Positions 52,856-64,000 of a stretch of DNA of 64,000 bases are shown one piece after another. A program made the position numbers and the translations under genes. Location of the stretch: the NCBI GenBank assembly GCA_963693315.1, contig OY856186.1, positions 460,287,360 through 460,351,359 of the forward strand, read 5' to 3'. The stretch's first letter is position 1. Each line of letters opens with the position of its first letter. The DNA is from Diogma glabrata. Taxonomy: Eukaryota; Arthropoda; Insecta; Diptera; Cylindrotomidae. A model generated the notes under the pieces. That model ran no database searches. It was not told the DNA's origin and saw nothing but the letters and a program-made list of their open reading frames with translations.

Positions 52856-53762
52856 TAAAGTTAAAAGATTGATTTGAAAAGTTAACCCAAAGTGAATCCA
52901 AATTTGTGCGAGAGTTTTTGTGAATTAAATATACTAAATAATACTGTAATAATACAGAAAAATCCAGACGATTACAGTGACTACCAGAAAAATCAAATCA
53001 CAACAAAACACAACAACCAATTAATGAAATTAATAACGTTGTTGTTGTATTTCGTGGAATTTGGGTCAACAATAAATAAAATTGAATGATATTATGAATC
53101 AAATCAGCATAACGTAAAGTAATCGAATGTTCTACTATTTTCTCAAGGTTTCTAAAGAGTGACCTCGAATTATCTAGAAATTAAGCAGAGTAGTAACTAT
53201 ATAAGCAATTGCCTTTTGTAGATTAGCAATTAGTTTTATTTTAAACCTGCGATAGTGAAGTTAAAATTATAAAAGTGATCTTTTAATTAGTTTTTGTGAA
53301 TAAAGTTTTAAGTTTTATTGAGTAGAAATATTTTGTGTATTATTTTGAACGTTGTATTACTGGAAATTTCTGCAATAAACCGTTGGAGTTTCTGAAGCTG
53401 TTGAAGGAATATTCTAGTTAGGAATATTGTTTGCTGTACTGTTTCCTGTTGTTGAGGAACAATTAAAGGGTTAAATACTTAATAAAACCTGGTGTGTTTG
53501 CTTACTAATCAGTGATCGAACTCAGAAAGAGATTGGGAATTACGTTTATCGAATTGGGAGTAAGGCCAATTCGAAGGAAGGTTAAAAAACGTAACAATAC
53601 AATTAGATTATGATTACTGATAAGTGAAGAAGTTCATGATGGATTACTTTTAATTAATTTAAGAATATACAAAAAAGTTAAAGTTAAGAGATTGTATTGA
53701 AAAGTTAACTCAAGGTGAAGCCAAACTTGTGCGAGAGTTTTTGTTAATTAAATTTAAATATA
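52856..53762 (+). mobile_element. Possible LTR-element remnant between 80-bp direct repeats
   Basis: A block of about 80 bp (GATTGATTTGAAAAGTTAAC...GTGCGAGAGTTTTTGT) at 52866 recurs at 53686. Between them, CTATATAAGCAATTGCC at 53198 looks like a TATA box, AATAAA occurs at 53300, and GTGATCGAACTCAGAAAGAG near 53512 is a leader-like segment. No ORF with retroelement motifs. Could be a solo LTR with leader; speculative. Confidence 0.3.
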
Positions 53763-53989
53763 ACAAATTTTGGGAAAAGGAAAAGAAGAGTATTTGAATT
53801 TATTACACAGTATTTGAATTTATTACATTTACAAGACGGCAAAGGTCGTATCTAGAAATCAACAATACTACGAGAGGAACGAACCATAATTTCTTAGCCT
53901 AAGTCAAACAACATTTTATTAATAGTATAAATGTAAAAATAAATGTCCGTAGCCGAACAGAGAGGCTTTGTTAAATATATATTAAACCA

Positions 53990-54260
53990 AAAAATTTTGC
54001 TGTAACCTTTTGACCGATTAAGTTGAGTTGTGTTATGTGTGTGCTGTGGGCATGGGCAGGGCCGGAAACTCCCAACGATGATTAGGGTCTTCAACCCTCT
54101 ACCGGCACCTAATCTCAATTGTTTCAAAGTAATAGCTTGCGCTATCCCCAGCTAATATAATAGTGATACCAGTTTTCCAGGGATTCCCATTGACACCAGA
54201 GCTTTAAATATGTATATGTACTGTCTCTATTTGACTGAATAAACTATTATTATTATTTAG
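53990..54260 (+). mobile_element. LINE 3' UTR with (TTA)n tail
   Basis: GCCGGAAACTCCCAACGATG, TTCAACCCTCTACCGGCACC, GTAATAGCTTGCGCTATCCC, then CTCTATTTGACTGAATAAAC with AATAAA and an ATTATTATTATTT tail. This resembles 3' ends of insect jockey/R1-type LINEs. No coding part is attached. Confidence 0.45.
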
Positions 54261-55497
54261 GACCAATCTTCGACACAAACAAAAGCATACTAACAGATAT
54301 ATAAGCTAGAACTACTGTAGGTAATAAGACCTCTAGTAACTAAATCTCTCAAACTCAAGATATGCAAGACATTAGACCGGTGTGACGTAAGGGTTACAAA
54401 CGGGGATCTTTATACTTTCTGACGGGTTACTGAAATTACACTTTTGAATGAAAAAAAATTACTTATTTTCGGGTTTTCGTAGTATGTATGCGTCGTCAAT
54501 GGGCAACAAAGGATAAGTCAAAAAAAAAATTAACAAGCGTACGTAAATATTTATATTTAACATTAGTTTTAAAATAAATATTAGACTCAAACAACTGTAA
54601 TCAAAATAACATTAAAAAAGTACATAGTTTCTAGAAACATTTGATTTACTTAAAGTACATATTAATTTTAAATATAATTTTGTTTTTAAGATTTAACATC
54701 AGTTCTAAATGTAACGCAAATTTTATCTAAAAAAGAAATTAAATCCTGTAAATAAATAAAAAAAAAACATAATTTAAGGAATTATAAAGTTTTTATGTGT
54801 AATTAGGTAAAATTCAAACCAATAGTTTTTACTACGACCAAACTAGAAATTGTCATGTTTCATTATTGTTGACTTATTATTATAAAACCACCTAGATAGC
54901 AGTAACGTAATAGATTTATTACACACTAGTGCGAAATGAAATAGTAAGCAATTTAAAATTCTCATGAAAAACATTTCAACAAATACAAGAATCAATATAA
55001 ATGAGTTTTTGATTTTTCTAAAAACCTAAGTACAACACGTTATTATTAAATAGCAAAAAAAAAAACAGTCAAAAATAACACCATAATAGTTTATGAAAAA
55101 TAAGTAAATAAATCAAATCCTAGTATATTCACATACAAGTATTTCTAAATAAATTGCTTTACTGACGCGTTAAACCATCATACTTGTAAGATCTTAATAT
55201 CATTGAGGGCGCCTATTATATGAACAACGATGAATAGAAAAAGGTCCGAGAATAAAGTTAGATCTTCATCCTTGAATTTTATTTTTCGTCGATTGTATGA
55301 ACACGGTAAGAATTTTTTTGTTTTTATAGCAGTATGTTTATAAGTGCCAATACGTTTTCTTTTGCTTTTCTATTAAATAAATTTAATTGTAAATAAAAAG
55401 AATTATTTGAAAATTTAAATTAGTTGTATTAAAAATATTATTTATTTTACATTTTTTGGTTTGTTCAAAACTAAACAAGATAATATAATTTTTTAAA
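54261..55497. other. AT-rich intergenic DNA, nothing recognised
   Basis: Long A/T tracts. No ORF above background. Confidence 0.55.
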
Positions 55498-55727
55498 AAA
55501 TGAATGAAAAAGCACCTTATTCTTCTTTACTAAAAGTAAGTTTTATTATTTTTTACTATATACGCATTTCAAAAGCTATGCTTTCATCATCTGTAGTATA
55601 TAAAAACTGAGTTTTTATATACTATACAGATGATGAAAGCATAGCTTTCGAAATGCGTATATAGTAAAAAATAAAAAATAATAAAACTCAGTAAACAAGA
55701 ATAAGGTGTTTTTCATTCATTTTTATA
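55498..55727. repeat. 230-bp palindrome with hammerhead-like fold on both arms
   Basis: Arms begin AAAATGAATGAAAAAGCACC and end with the inverse; the centre is AAAAACTGAGTTTTTATA. Right arm, plus strand: TACTATA (helix I), CAGATGA (55627-55633), stem II GAAAGC-ATA-GCTTTC, GAAA (55650-55653), helix III AUG-CG-UAU, AUA, then TATAGTA pairing 7 of 7 with the upstream strand. The core has A where a canonical hammerhead has U (CUGANGA). The left arm carries the same motif on the minus strand with a 2-bp loss in helix I. Confidence 0.8.
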
Positions 55728-55989
55728 AAAAAATTATTTATTTTACTATTAATTTATATCAAAAAACAAATTTTAGAAACTCACAAACTTAAATACAAAA
55801 ATAACCACTAATTCATAACAAAATTATCATGCTATGCGCATGTCAATAAAAAAACAAATTGTTCTATCCGCTGTTCCTATACAAGAAAAATAGAGAATAA
55901 AGCATAGAATAGAACAAAATCGTCGGACACATTTTTTTTGTTCTATCATGATTCATACAATACGAACGACGTTATATCCGATGTGTGAC

Positions 55990-56325
55990 AAAGACCTGAG
56001 CAGTTCTTGAGGTGGCACCATTCCTTGCATGCATTACACTGAATAGATGTTGTGTTGCACTTAAGATATTTTTACATATTGTACAGTGCCATGTTTTAGT
56101 TGGTCCCAGATTTCTTTCAATACCAGCCATGACGAGGAGTGTTTGAAACAGTGAGGCTAGTGACAGCTGCTTCTTTACAAAAAAAAATGGAGCGATGGAT
56201 TTGCACTTTTCGTCGAAATTGTTGTGATGGCCCTTGGTCGGAATTGGGTGGCGAGTGCTTCTGGGACGTAGACCGGACCATATTGAGAAGCTTCTGGGGC
56301 GTAAACCCGTCCGATGTCAATTGAT
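55990..56325 (-). pseudogene. LINE family L, ORF1 C-terminal fragment
   Basis: Parallels 46130-46375 in nucleotide sequence (GACCTGAGCA...TTGAGGTG(A/G)CACCATTC; GTGACAGCT(C/G)CTTC; TTTTCGTCGAAATTGTTGTG). The minus frame gives RNLGPTKTWHCTICKNI and further Cys/His residues, a zinc-finger-like ORF1 end. Faces away from the 3' end at 56330-57190. Confidence 0.6.
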
Positions 56326-56329
56326 GGCC

Positions 56330-57192
56330 CACCGATATCACTTACACGAGGAATGTATCATACTGTCGGTTCAAGAGCTAATGAAATGCTAACCAAACAA
56401 TACCTATTGGCCTGTCACAAAGAGCAACATCCCTGCAATGACACCTTAACTACGATTGAACCATCTAGAGACATAAGGAAGACAGCAAGATGCTTTCTGC
56501 ATGATGTCAGAGATAGCCAGGTTACTGGTAACATTGACGAATCTATAGAACTGTGGTGGTATTATGAAACCCGGTCGTCAATACCGGTCGGATTGTTATC
56601 GTTATCGATAATAAAAGACTATTAAATATAAAATTATGGATAATTACAAACTAATATTTTATGACACCATTTAATAATATTAAACATCTACCGTTAGCTC
56701 AACACCTACCGAATGATTTTTGACGTGATGATTGAAATATTAGATTTTAGTACAACCGGAGAATTTTTGCCAAAAACTTATCGTTGTCGGGTTTCATGAT
56801 ACTACCACTGGTTTAAAAGCACTCCACACCAAAACTGTTGAAAACGTAATAAGGAACTATGCTCCAAATCGAGTTCTAAATAGAAAACCACCTAAAGTCG
56901 CTGCACGAGGAGGTCCAGCTACCTCGCAGCACCAGATCCATCCTAGCCCTACTAAGAGCCGGCTGTTCTCGCCCTAAACAACTACATGAGTAGAGTTGTT
57001 CCTGAAACTATTGACAAGTGTCCCACATGTGAGGGCACGCCGCACGATGTAGACCGCCTATTTAATTGTCCTGACAATATAATCAACCTGATGCAGGAAG
57101 ATTTGTGGTACCGCCCAAGGGCAGTAGCAAAGTTCCTGAACCTGGACCAGGAGGATTAGCTCCCAACCCGTCGCTACAACAACAACAACAAT
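56330..57192 (+). pseudogene. LINE family L, 3' end on the opposite strand
   Basis: Plus strand: ANEMLTKQYLLACHKEQHPC matches the L copy at 38.8 kb. After an unrelated AT-rich interval (56640-56790), KTVENVIRNYAPNRVLNRKP, then PETIDKCPTCEGTPHDVDRL, FNCPDNIINL, DLWYRPRAVAKFLNLDQED, stop, and a CGCTACAACAACAACAACA tail. This is the CPxC...HxxxHLF-type C-terminus of jockey-group LINEs. Frame changes show it is dead. Together with 55990-56325 it forms a head-to-head inverted copy. Confidence 0.8.
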
Positions 57193-57637
57193 GTTATATC
57201 CTATGATTTATCTTCTATTCGCATTCATACGATCTGCCCTGAGTGCTCGTTTTTTAATATACTTTTCTCAACCTTTAAATATTTATACACTGAAAAAAAC
57301 GTTCTATTTCCAATCGAGCCACGGTTGTTTCAACAGCTGTACAGGTACAGAACAGGTACAGTTGGGGCAACCGCATGTACTATTTATTTGAAAATTAAAT
57401 GTAGTTCAATTAGCTTCAATCAAATACTTCTATTTGAAATGTAAAATTCATGATATAAGGTCAAAATCAAGGCAAGATCATGGAAATAGTTATCAATTTA
57501 CAAACGTATTCTTACAATACAGCATAATGTACATTTGAGTTTGAAAACACATGCAAATCAACCGACAACGTTTGATATATTTTAATGCAATCACAAAATA
57601 ATATCTTCTATTTCAATAAAGCGTTTCTAAAAAATGT
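57193..57637. other. 3' flank of SLX4 and LINE tail
   Basis: AT-rich; no gene. Probably contains the SLX4 3' UTR. Confidence 0.45.
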
Positions 57638-60600
57638 TTAACTTACATTCAACTCATATTTCAAACCAATTGATTTGAAATAAAAATATAACCTGTCAAG
57701 CTCAAGTGGCTGATATGAAAGCACAGCCCTTCTCAGTTTTGAGTTTGATCGAAAAAGGTTATAAAAGGATATATGAAGTGGTACCGCGCAATAATGAATT
57801 TTGTTTGATCTTGGTTTCGTTTGCAAAAATATTTCATCATCCTTTAATAAATTAGATGTAAATTTGTCGATTTTAAACATATCTTCTCCTGAATCAACTT
57901 CTGAAAAATCAATTCCACTATACGTTCCTATTAATATTTGTTTATTGCTCGAAAGTTGATTTGTTTTTTGAATAGAAAACGTTTTGTTCTTTATTTCTGT
58001 TGCTTCAGATAGAAATTTTCCATCCTTTGTTATTTTGTTAAGCATATCTTCAATTAACGGATGTGTTTCAATATATATATGTTTTAAAACTAGTATAGCT
58101 TTATTTCGATTTAACTTCTTAACTCCAATCTTTTCTAACTCTTGATGAAGCTCTTTTAAGCTCATTAAATGATAATTTGGGATCGATGATGCAATTGGAC
58201 TGTAATCAAATTCATCATCGATTAAATTATTTGTGTAGAAACCTGTTCTATTGGATTTTGTTATACTGTTAATAGACCTACTATTTATAAGATATTCATA
58301 AAAATTATGCCCAGATGGATATGCTTTGATTGCTGATTTATTAATATCATATTCATTTTTTTTTTTATTTACGTTAGTTAAATCTTCGTCATTAATAATA
58401 CTGCAAAAACTTTGATAGGAAATATCTGAACCATTATCTGATAATTGTTTTTCTCTTTGTGATATATTTATCTGGAGAACATTATCATGGTGTGAAAGTG
58501 TTGAATCGGATGAAAGTGTTGAATCCTCCTGTGTAATTATGTTTGAACAATTTTCAGGAACAAGATTTAGCCCTTCTGTGTTCAAAAAAACATCTGGATC
58601 AATGTCATTGGAGCTATCATATAGTAATACCGTATCAGGTTTATTGGCCGTATTTAATATAATGTAGGAAGGTTTGATTGATGGAATGATATTAGTATTT
58701 TCTTGAGTATTGTTTTGATACTGGACATTTTCTTTCCGATATAAAATATTTTCTGGGCTTTGTGATAAATGATGATGTTCACAAATAGGTTGATTAAAGT
58801 TGCAATGATCGTTAATATAGTTGTTTGATAAAGATAAATTTTTACTATCGTTAGATGTACTGCTAATATTTAAACTTATATCATCACTAAATATATCAAT
58901 TGACCTATTATTAAGAGAAGAGCATTTGGATGAACTTATGTGAGAGTTTAAATCGCCCTTTTTTAGCGATTGTCCTAAATGATTCTCATCTTCTAAAAGA
59001 AGATCTATAAATTTCAAACCTGTACATTTACTGGTGTGTGTTTTGTATGGTTCTTCATTACTGTGATTTTCAGCATGACTTGGATATATCAGTTCGACAT
59101 CAGAGAGATCTTTGAAGTTAGTATTTTTTGTTTTAAACTCTGTTTCTTTATTTGAATTTATATTAGCATCTTTTTTACATACTTTTTCAAGTTTTTCAAC
59201 AGAAAACGCAAGGTTGGCAGAATATTTCAAGAAATGTGATTTCTTAATTGAATAATCGACTTCGTCATCAGATATGCTCACAGAACTATTTGATGATATA
59301 CATTTATCATTATAATCGTTCGTTTTTTCATCATCTGATACCGCCATTGATATTTTGTCTAAATGTACGTTTTCATTATTTCTTTCAAAAAAAGGTATAG
59401 ATAAATGTTTATTCGATAAATGAACATCGTGTCTAGAAGAATGATTTTCCATACTATTCTTGAAATAACCATTTTTCGGCTGTTTTTTATATCTTACATT
59501 TCGCGTAACGTAATTCGGCGCCTCGTCATCCGATATTTCAATAATTGTTGATTGAGTAGATTTATTCGAAATTTCACCCTCTTCTGTTCTATGATCTAAT
59601 TCTAAATTCGTTAGTTTATCACTGGGATGTGTTATATTCAATTTGTTTTCAGTACCATGGGTATTTGAAAATAACAATTTAAAACAGTTTTCTGTATTTT
59701 CATCCATATAATTTTGATTTTGTTTGTTTTGACTCAGTTTTTCTATTTGCGCCAATTCCTCTTGTAAATAGTTTGTAGCAAGCACGTCAAATTGGAAGTT
59801 GTTTTGTAATTCATTTTTGAATTCTTCTGAAAATAAAAGAGGAACAACGTTTGACCGGTTTGGAACTAAAACAATAAAAATTTCTAATCATTTCTCATGT
59901 GCAATAAACTTTAAGTCAACAAATAAAATAAATTTAAAGCAATAACGGTTAGTTGCTATAAGTGTGTGATTCATACAGATTGGATATCAATTGGTTTTAT
60001 TTTTTCAAAGTGAAATGTTCTGCTATCATTATTTTTTTAATAAAATGTGTTGTAGGAAATACAATATGTGTCACAAGAACCCATAAAAACCTTTTAGAAC
60101 CAAGCTTCCACAACAACATGCGCTCTAATGTGCCAATGGACGCTAATTCTGTTTTGTTTATTTTAATTTTTTCAAGAATGAATAACTAAACAATAAATCC
60201 TGTTAGATAATAAAACATGACATAGGTTAATATTTCATGATAGGATAAAGAAAATAAAAATAAAAGGATAAAAAGAAAATTTTAAGAAAAATATTGTAGT
60301 CATCTTTGCACGAGAAAGCAGCATTGGTTTTAGCAAAAACCAATCATAAGTCATCTACATCGTATGTTTATTTTAAGAAAACATTGAATTAAAGTAAATG
60401 TATCTTTTGAATGAAAATATTTATTTTATTAATATAAAGGTATTGTAATACAGACGAAAACCAATTTTAAATTATTTTGTAAATTACCTGATTCTTCTAC
60501 CGCATGTTTTTCAAACGAATCGGTAATCCCCTCTTCCTCTTCAAAACTAGAAAATAAATCGGGAGAATTTGAATGACACTGCTGCATTTCTGTATCCGAA

Positions 60601-61762
60601 AATAGTTTTGTATCATTCTCATCTTGAATATCATTTATCTCAATTTCAAAATAGTTTATAGAATTTATTCTTGGAGGCGTTAAGTCTCGACCGGGAATTT
60701 CAGACCAATTTTTTAACAAACACCCTCTGTTGACATTTGCTTTTTGAACTAAACCGTTTATATAATATGCATCTAACATTAAACTACTTTCATCATCCGA
60801 AGATTGTAAATAAAAATTCCTGTTGTTTGAATCATGCATATCTTTTAAATAATAACTCTGAACTTCGTATTTCCCGTTTCCAATAAATTGGTTACATTGT
60901 ATTTCATTTAAAATTGCCATTTCTATTCGTTCTTGTTCCGATTTTCTTAAATAGTCTAATGTTGCTTTTGATATATATTTGAGCTTTTTTCGATTAGGCT
61001 TAGTATTTAAGATTTTTTTAAGATTTAGAGATGCAGTAGAATTAAATCCAAATTTTTCTAATGTTTGTTGATTATCTCCAAATTTATTTTCCTCTGTTTT
61101 GTAAACACCATCAAAGTTATTAGAATCACATACATTAAAACTATCGACAATTGATCGAGATAACGCTATCGTCATTTGCAACTCATCGGGATCTAAGTTC
61201 TCCGATAAGCTTTGCTGTGCGGTTAATCGTGCAAATAATTCCTCCTCATGTTCTTTTCGATTAGATAATTTCTTTAGATTTAGTTGTTTTGATTTTCCTT
61301 TTAATTTTGTTGAATTATTTTTTCTTGCGTTTATGTTATTAGGATTTTTTATTGGTTTTGATTTTTTCGGTCGTTCAAAACAATTTATACTATCATCGAT
61401 TTTTTTTTCTAAAAACTCTGTTATAGGAGTATTTCTTTTAGATATTAATTCTGACTTTTTTCTACATATTTTTGCAATTTTATCAGAAGTGCTCTCAAAT
61501 TTTTGTGAATTTTTCTTAATTTTTGGGCTTAAAGTAAACTGTTCTTCGGCGGAAGCTTTATTATGTTCCTCTTGGGAATTATTTTTATGAAAAAATTCTG
61601 AAATTTTTTGTGGAATAACTATGTTGCTAAAATAAATTATGTAATATAGAAGTAGATGTTATGAAACAAGAAGTTTTGATTTAGTGTCATTTACCTATTT
61701 TTATTTCCATTTGAAGAATGTTGCAATTGTAATTTTTTTAAATTAACCTTCCTTTTATCCAT
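57638..61762 (-). CDS. SLX4: SLX4-like structure-specific endonuclease scaffold, three exons
   Basis: Nuclear scaffold that binds SLX1 and other nucleases to resolve Holliday junctions and crosslinks (Drosophila MUS312). Exons (minus): 61762-61695, 61626-60488, 59865-57638, about 1144 residues, all junctions GT-AG and in phase. An alternative exon 3 acceptor at 59826 is also in frame, 39 bp shorter. Evidence: exon 2 has LDPDELQMTIALSRSI (about residues 168-182), the block shared by SLX4 proteins. Near the C-terminus (about 966-1003) is the SAP-like LMSLKELHQELEKIGVKKL then NRNKAILVLKHIYIETHP, the SLX1-binding domain, followed by SYQPLELDRLYFYFKSIGL at the extreme end. The N-terminal part of exon 3 is acidic and disordered with SIM-like TIIEISDDE and further SDDE motifs. 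Intron 2 (620 bp) contains a family Z fragment. Confidence 0.88.
60040..60240. mobile_element. Family Z fragment in SLX4 intron 2, inverted
   Basis: AAAATGTGTTGTAGGAAATA, GTGTCACAAGAACCCATAAA and CACAACAACATGCGCTCTAA are the reverse complement of the Z interior at 17150-17260 and 27920-28030. Confidence 0.65.
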
Positions 61763-61829
61763 TTCACTAATTTAATTTTTTTTTCATTACTAAATACATT
61801 GAATAAAGTTCTAAATAATAAAATTGATA

Positions 61830-62170
61830 TTAAAATGACATTTTCTTTTCGGCTTCTTGGATAGCTTCAATTTCTTTTGCAGTTCTTTGTTTTATAAAAG
61901 AGCTTGTCATCAGAATACGTCGGTCATTTTCTTCTTCAGTTTTAGTGAAGAAATCTTTGGCAATTCTACCTTTAGCCTTTTGCACAACTGGAAGATAACT
62001 GGAAAACAAAAAATTCAAAATAAATTTAAAAAAAAGTTTAAATTTTACTTGAAAGCCACTCCAAATGAGACTGCTGCTGCTAAGATATAGAGAGCGATTT
62101 TGGTACGAAAATTATAGGCTGGTGTACCTCGTAGTTGTCTAGGTTTAGTTTTAACTTGTTTATCACCCAT
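61830..62170 (-). CDS. Small single-pass membrane protein, two exons, not identified
   Basis: Exons (minus): 62170-62049 and 61998-61830; a 51-bp GT-AG intron; 96 residues. Start is the ATG of MGDKQVKTKPRQLRG. Layout: basic N-terminus (1-24), one hydrophobic segment (about 25-41, IALYILAAAVSFGVAF), then a charged helical C-terminal half (DFFTKTEEENDRR, KEIEAIQEAEKKMSF). The basic start, single membrane span and charged tail suit a small inner-mitochondrial-membrane subunit or assembly factor. There is a weak resemblance to the cytochrome c oxidase subunit 6C layout (LRG start, FGVAFKY-like span, DFF and DRR downstream), but I cannot assign it. The stop lies 67 bp from the SLX4 start on the same strand, so SLX4 must have its promoter in or just after this gene, or the two share a transcript. 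Confidence 0.65.
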
Positions 62171-62583
62171 AGCAAAATTTAATAAAAAAAAATAATAAAT
62201 GTATTACGTGCTATATGATTAAGTGAAAAGTACTTGTAGGTTACGTATGATTTTCATTATACAATTCTGACAATTGTTATTTACATCTTAAATACTTCAA
62301 ACAAATTATATCAGATTTATAGTAGTTTTAATTACTTTTGAACAACGCGAATATAATTTAAAAACCAACGTTTTAAAAATAATGAATTATAATATTAACA
62401 CAGTACTAATCAGTAAGAATTTATAGAACGGAAGGATGTAATAATGCACAAATCATACGATCGCCGATCGGCCACTGAAAAGTGAAAATAGCAAACTTTC
62501 GTTCAATGATCTGTCATATTATTTATCTTTATCGATAACCTAACGATAAGCTCCCAGCTAGTAAACTGTTATCAAAATCTGAT

Positions 62584-63479
62584 ACATACCCAGCGAATAA
62601 AATGTTATCGATTCGTCCATGAATCGTTGAAGAAACTTCTTTACTGAGTAGTAGAATCGTGATGGAAAAGGTATGGAAATTTGTTTGCAAAAAAATAAAA
62701 TGTCCGCTAGATTCGTGAACGAATGCTCTACTACGATTCACATGTAATACTACCACTTGGAATCGCTATGGAATATTCCTCAACGATTCTATAGTGAAAT
62801 TTTAAAAACTTTCTTCAACGATTCTTTATAGAAATTTTGTTAGTTTTCACCTACGATTCTATCAATAGTCAATTTGAATAAAACATTGCAATATAATTAA
62901 AACATATTTTGTTTTAGTTGAATTTAATTTATTTATTTAAAATTTATTTATTTATACTTAATACAAAATTTACATTAATTTTTCCCATTTTTTTTCTCCC
63001 GATGCATCTGAAAACGGAAAAGAAATTTGTTTATTGAAATAAAGATAAAAACTATTTTAATTTAATATTACCGAAAAGAAATATCAGTCGCCATCATTAT
63101 TTTCTTTATATAAAAATTTGAACAAATATTATTAATTATTATTAAACATAAATAAGCGTTTCTTTATAAATTTTTCTCTTCACTTAATTTTTTGAAGTTC
63201 ACTTTCATGTTAGATTTTGTATACATATTTTAATTTAAACATTGCTTAAAATTAAAAAACATTTTCTCACGGTAAACATAATCATGAAATAAAAAGTTAA
63301 ACATTGTTGATTTTTTTTGTTTTAGTTCACTTTATTAAAACTTGTAAGAAGATGGCAAATTAACCAATCAAAAGACATTAAATGTTAAAGAAAGAATCGA
63401 GATAGAATCGTAGTGTAGTCTTCTTATGGAAAAGCTGTAGAAACTTTCTCCTGAAGAAACGAAATTCGTTGGGTATGTT
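62584..63479. mobile_element. MITE with ACATACCCAGCGAAT termini
   Basis: ACATACCCAGCGAAT (62584) is inverted at 63464-63478 as ATTCGTTGGGTATGT. Internal words such as AAGAAACTTCTTTACTGAG, GAATCGTGATGGAAAAGGTA and AACGATTCTATAGTGAAATT repeat the element end. A second partial copy runs off the window at 63895. About 0.9 kb, non-coding. Confidence 0.65.
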
Positions 63480-63484
63480 GATAT

Positions 63485-63752
63485 AATGGCTGTGGCCCAT
63501 TTCTCGATGAAATTGAAATTGAAATTGAATCTGCAAATCGACTAAAAAATTTCAATTTACTCTGCTATCGTACTTGAGTAAATTTTGACAGATTGTGTTG
63601 AAATTCAATTAAAATATGTTTTTCAATGATTACTTTTTCTTAATTAAATTTTTGTAGAAGAAAATAAAGCAAAACAAAATAAAATATTACAGCGAGAAAC
63701 GTCAAAATTTCAATTTCATCGGCATTTTTGAGAAATGGGCCACGGCCATTAT
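63485..63752. mobile_element. Short MITE with AATGGCYGTGGCCCATTTCTC termini
   Basis: AATGGCTGTGGCCCATTTCT at 63485 mirrors AGAAATGGGCCACGGCCATT ending at 63750. TA/AT dinucleotides flank both ends. About 267 bp. Confidence 0.75.
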
Positions 63753-63894
63753 CTGTCTGAAACAGTTCGTTAATTTCCCAGCGAATAAAATATATACATA
63801 TCATCGCACCGTGCATGAATCGTTTTATTTTATTTTTTTTGTTAGATGATGGCAAACAGGCCAAGGCCTAATTCTGGCCCAGAAAGAATTATAC

Positions 63895-64000
63895 CTCAGC
63901 GAATAAAATGCTATCGTTCCGTTCATGAATCGTTGAAGAAACTTCTTCTCTGAGCATGTAGAATCGTGATGGAAACGGCATGGAAATTTATATATGAAAA
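63895..64000. mobile_element. Partial second copy of the CCCAGCGAAT MITE, cut by the window end
   Basis: CAGCGAATAAAATGCTATCG, CATGAATCGTTGAAGAAACT and GAATCGTGATGGAAACGGCA match 62591-62690. A shorter scrap (CCCAGCGAATAAAATATATA) lies at about 63778. Confidence 0.7.

Noticed and set aside
53894..54127. 77-codon minus ORF containing a Pro/Cys/His-rich stretch
   Set aside because: Antisense of the LINE 3' UTR; no domain.
63446..63470. CTGAAGAAACGAAATTCG as another hammerhead core
   Set aside because: No stem II can form between CTGAAGA and GAAA, and no helix I partner is seen; chance match inside a MITE end.

Overview
The window is AT-rich, repeat-dense nuclear DNA from an animal, most likely an insect. 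Three intron-containing host genes, all on the minus strand, sit in a large excess of transposable elements. No tRNA, rRNA, bacterial operon or CRISPR array was found. The insect assignment is an inference from the element types (copia primed from initiator-Met tRNA, jockey-like LINEs with CAA tails, Penelope-like elements, a Gn/Gc-type envelope remnant) and from compact introns. I cannot name the species.

Layout. 0.6-4.2 kb: remnant of an LTR retroelement or endogenous virus (Gag-like fragment, LTR-like gap, frameshifted bunyavirus-type Gn/Gc envelope). 5.7-10.4 kb: four unrelated tandem-repeat fields. 11.7-17.6 kb: DNA transposons, including a 3.07-kb element with long inverted ends and a CXC-motif ORF. 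17.85-27.41 kb: a glycerol kinase 5-like gene in seven exons, whose third intron (6.65 kb) is packed with a terminal-inverted-repeat (TIR) element, a LINE, MITEs and two Penelope-like copies in inverted orientation. 28.2-30.8 kb: a hierarchical tandem repeat. 30.85-37.5 kb: a LINE split by a young Gypsy element. 38.5-46.4 kb: a second LINE split by a copia element and by a TIR element. 47.9-57.2 kb: hAT, LINE and LTR remnants and a fold-back palindrome. 57.6-61.8 kb: SLX4 homologue in three exons. 61.8-62.2 kb: a small two-exon membrane protein gene ending 67 bp upstream of the SLX4 start. 62.6-64 kb: MITEs.

The host genes look intact across splice junctions: exon phases match, splice sites are GT-AG, and conserved blocks are present. 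They do not form a pathway: one is a carbohydrate kinase, one a DNA-repair scaffold, one a small, probably mitochondrial, membrane protein.

Most notable observations: (1) hammerhead-ribozyme-like cores (CTGANGA, stem II, GAAA, minimal stem III, NUH, pairing helix I) at the ends of the Penelope-like copies and on both arms of two long palindromes; (2) two very young LTR elements, Gypsy and copia, that have each lost the reverse transcriptase by an in-frame deletion while keeping a long ORF, priming sites and near-identical LTRs; (3) an env-LTR-gag order in the retroviral remnant at the left end.
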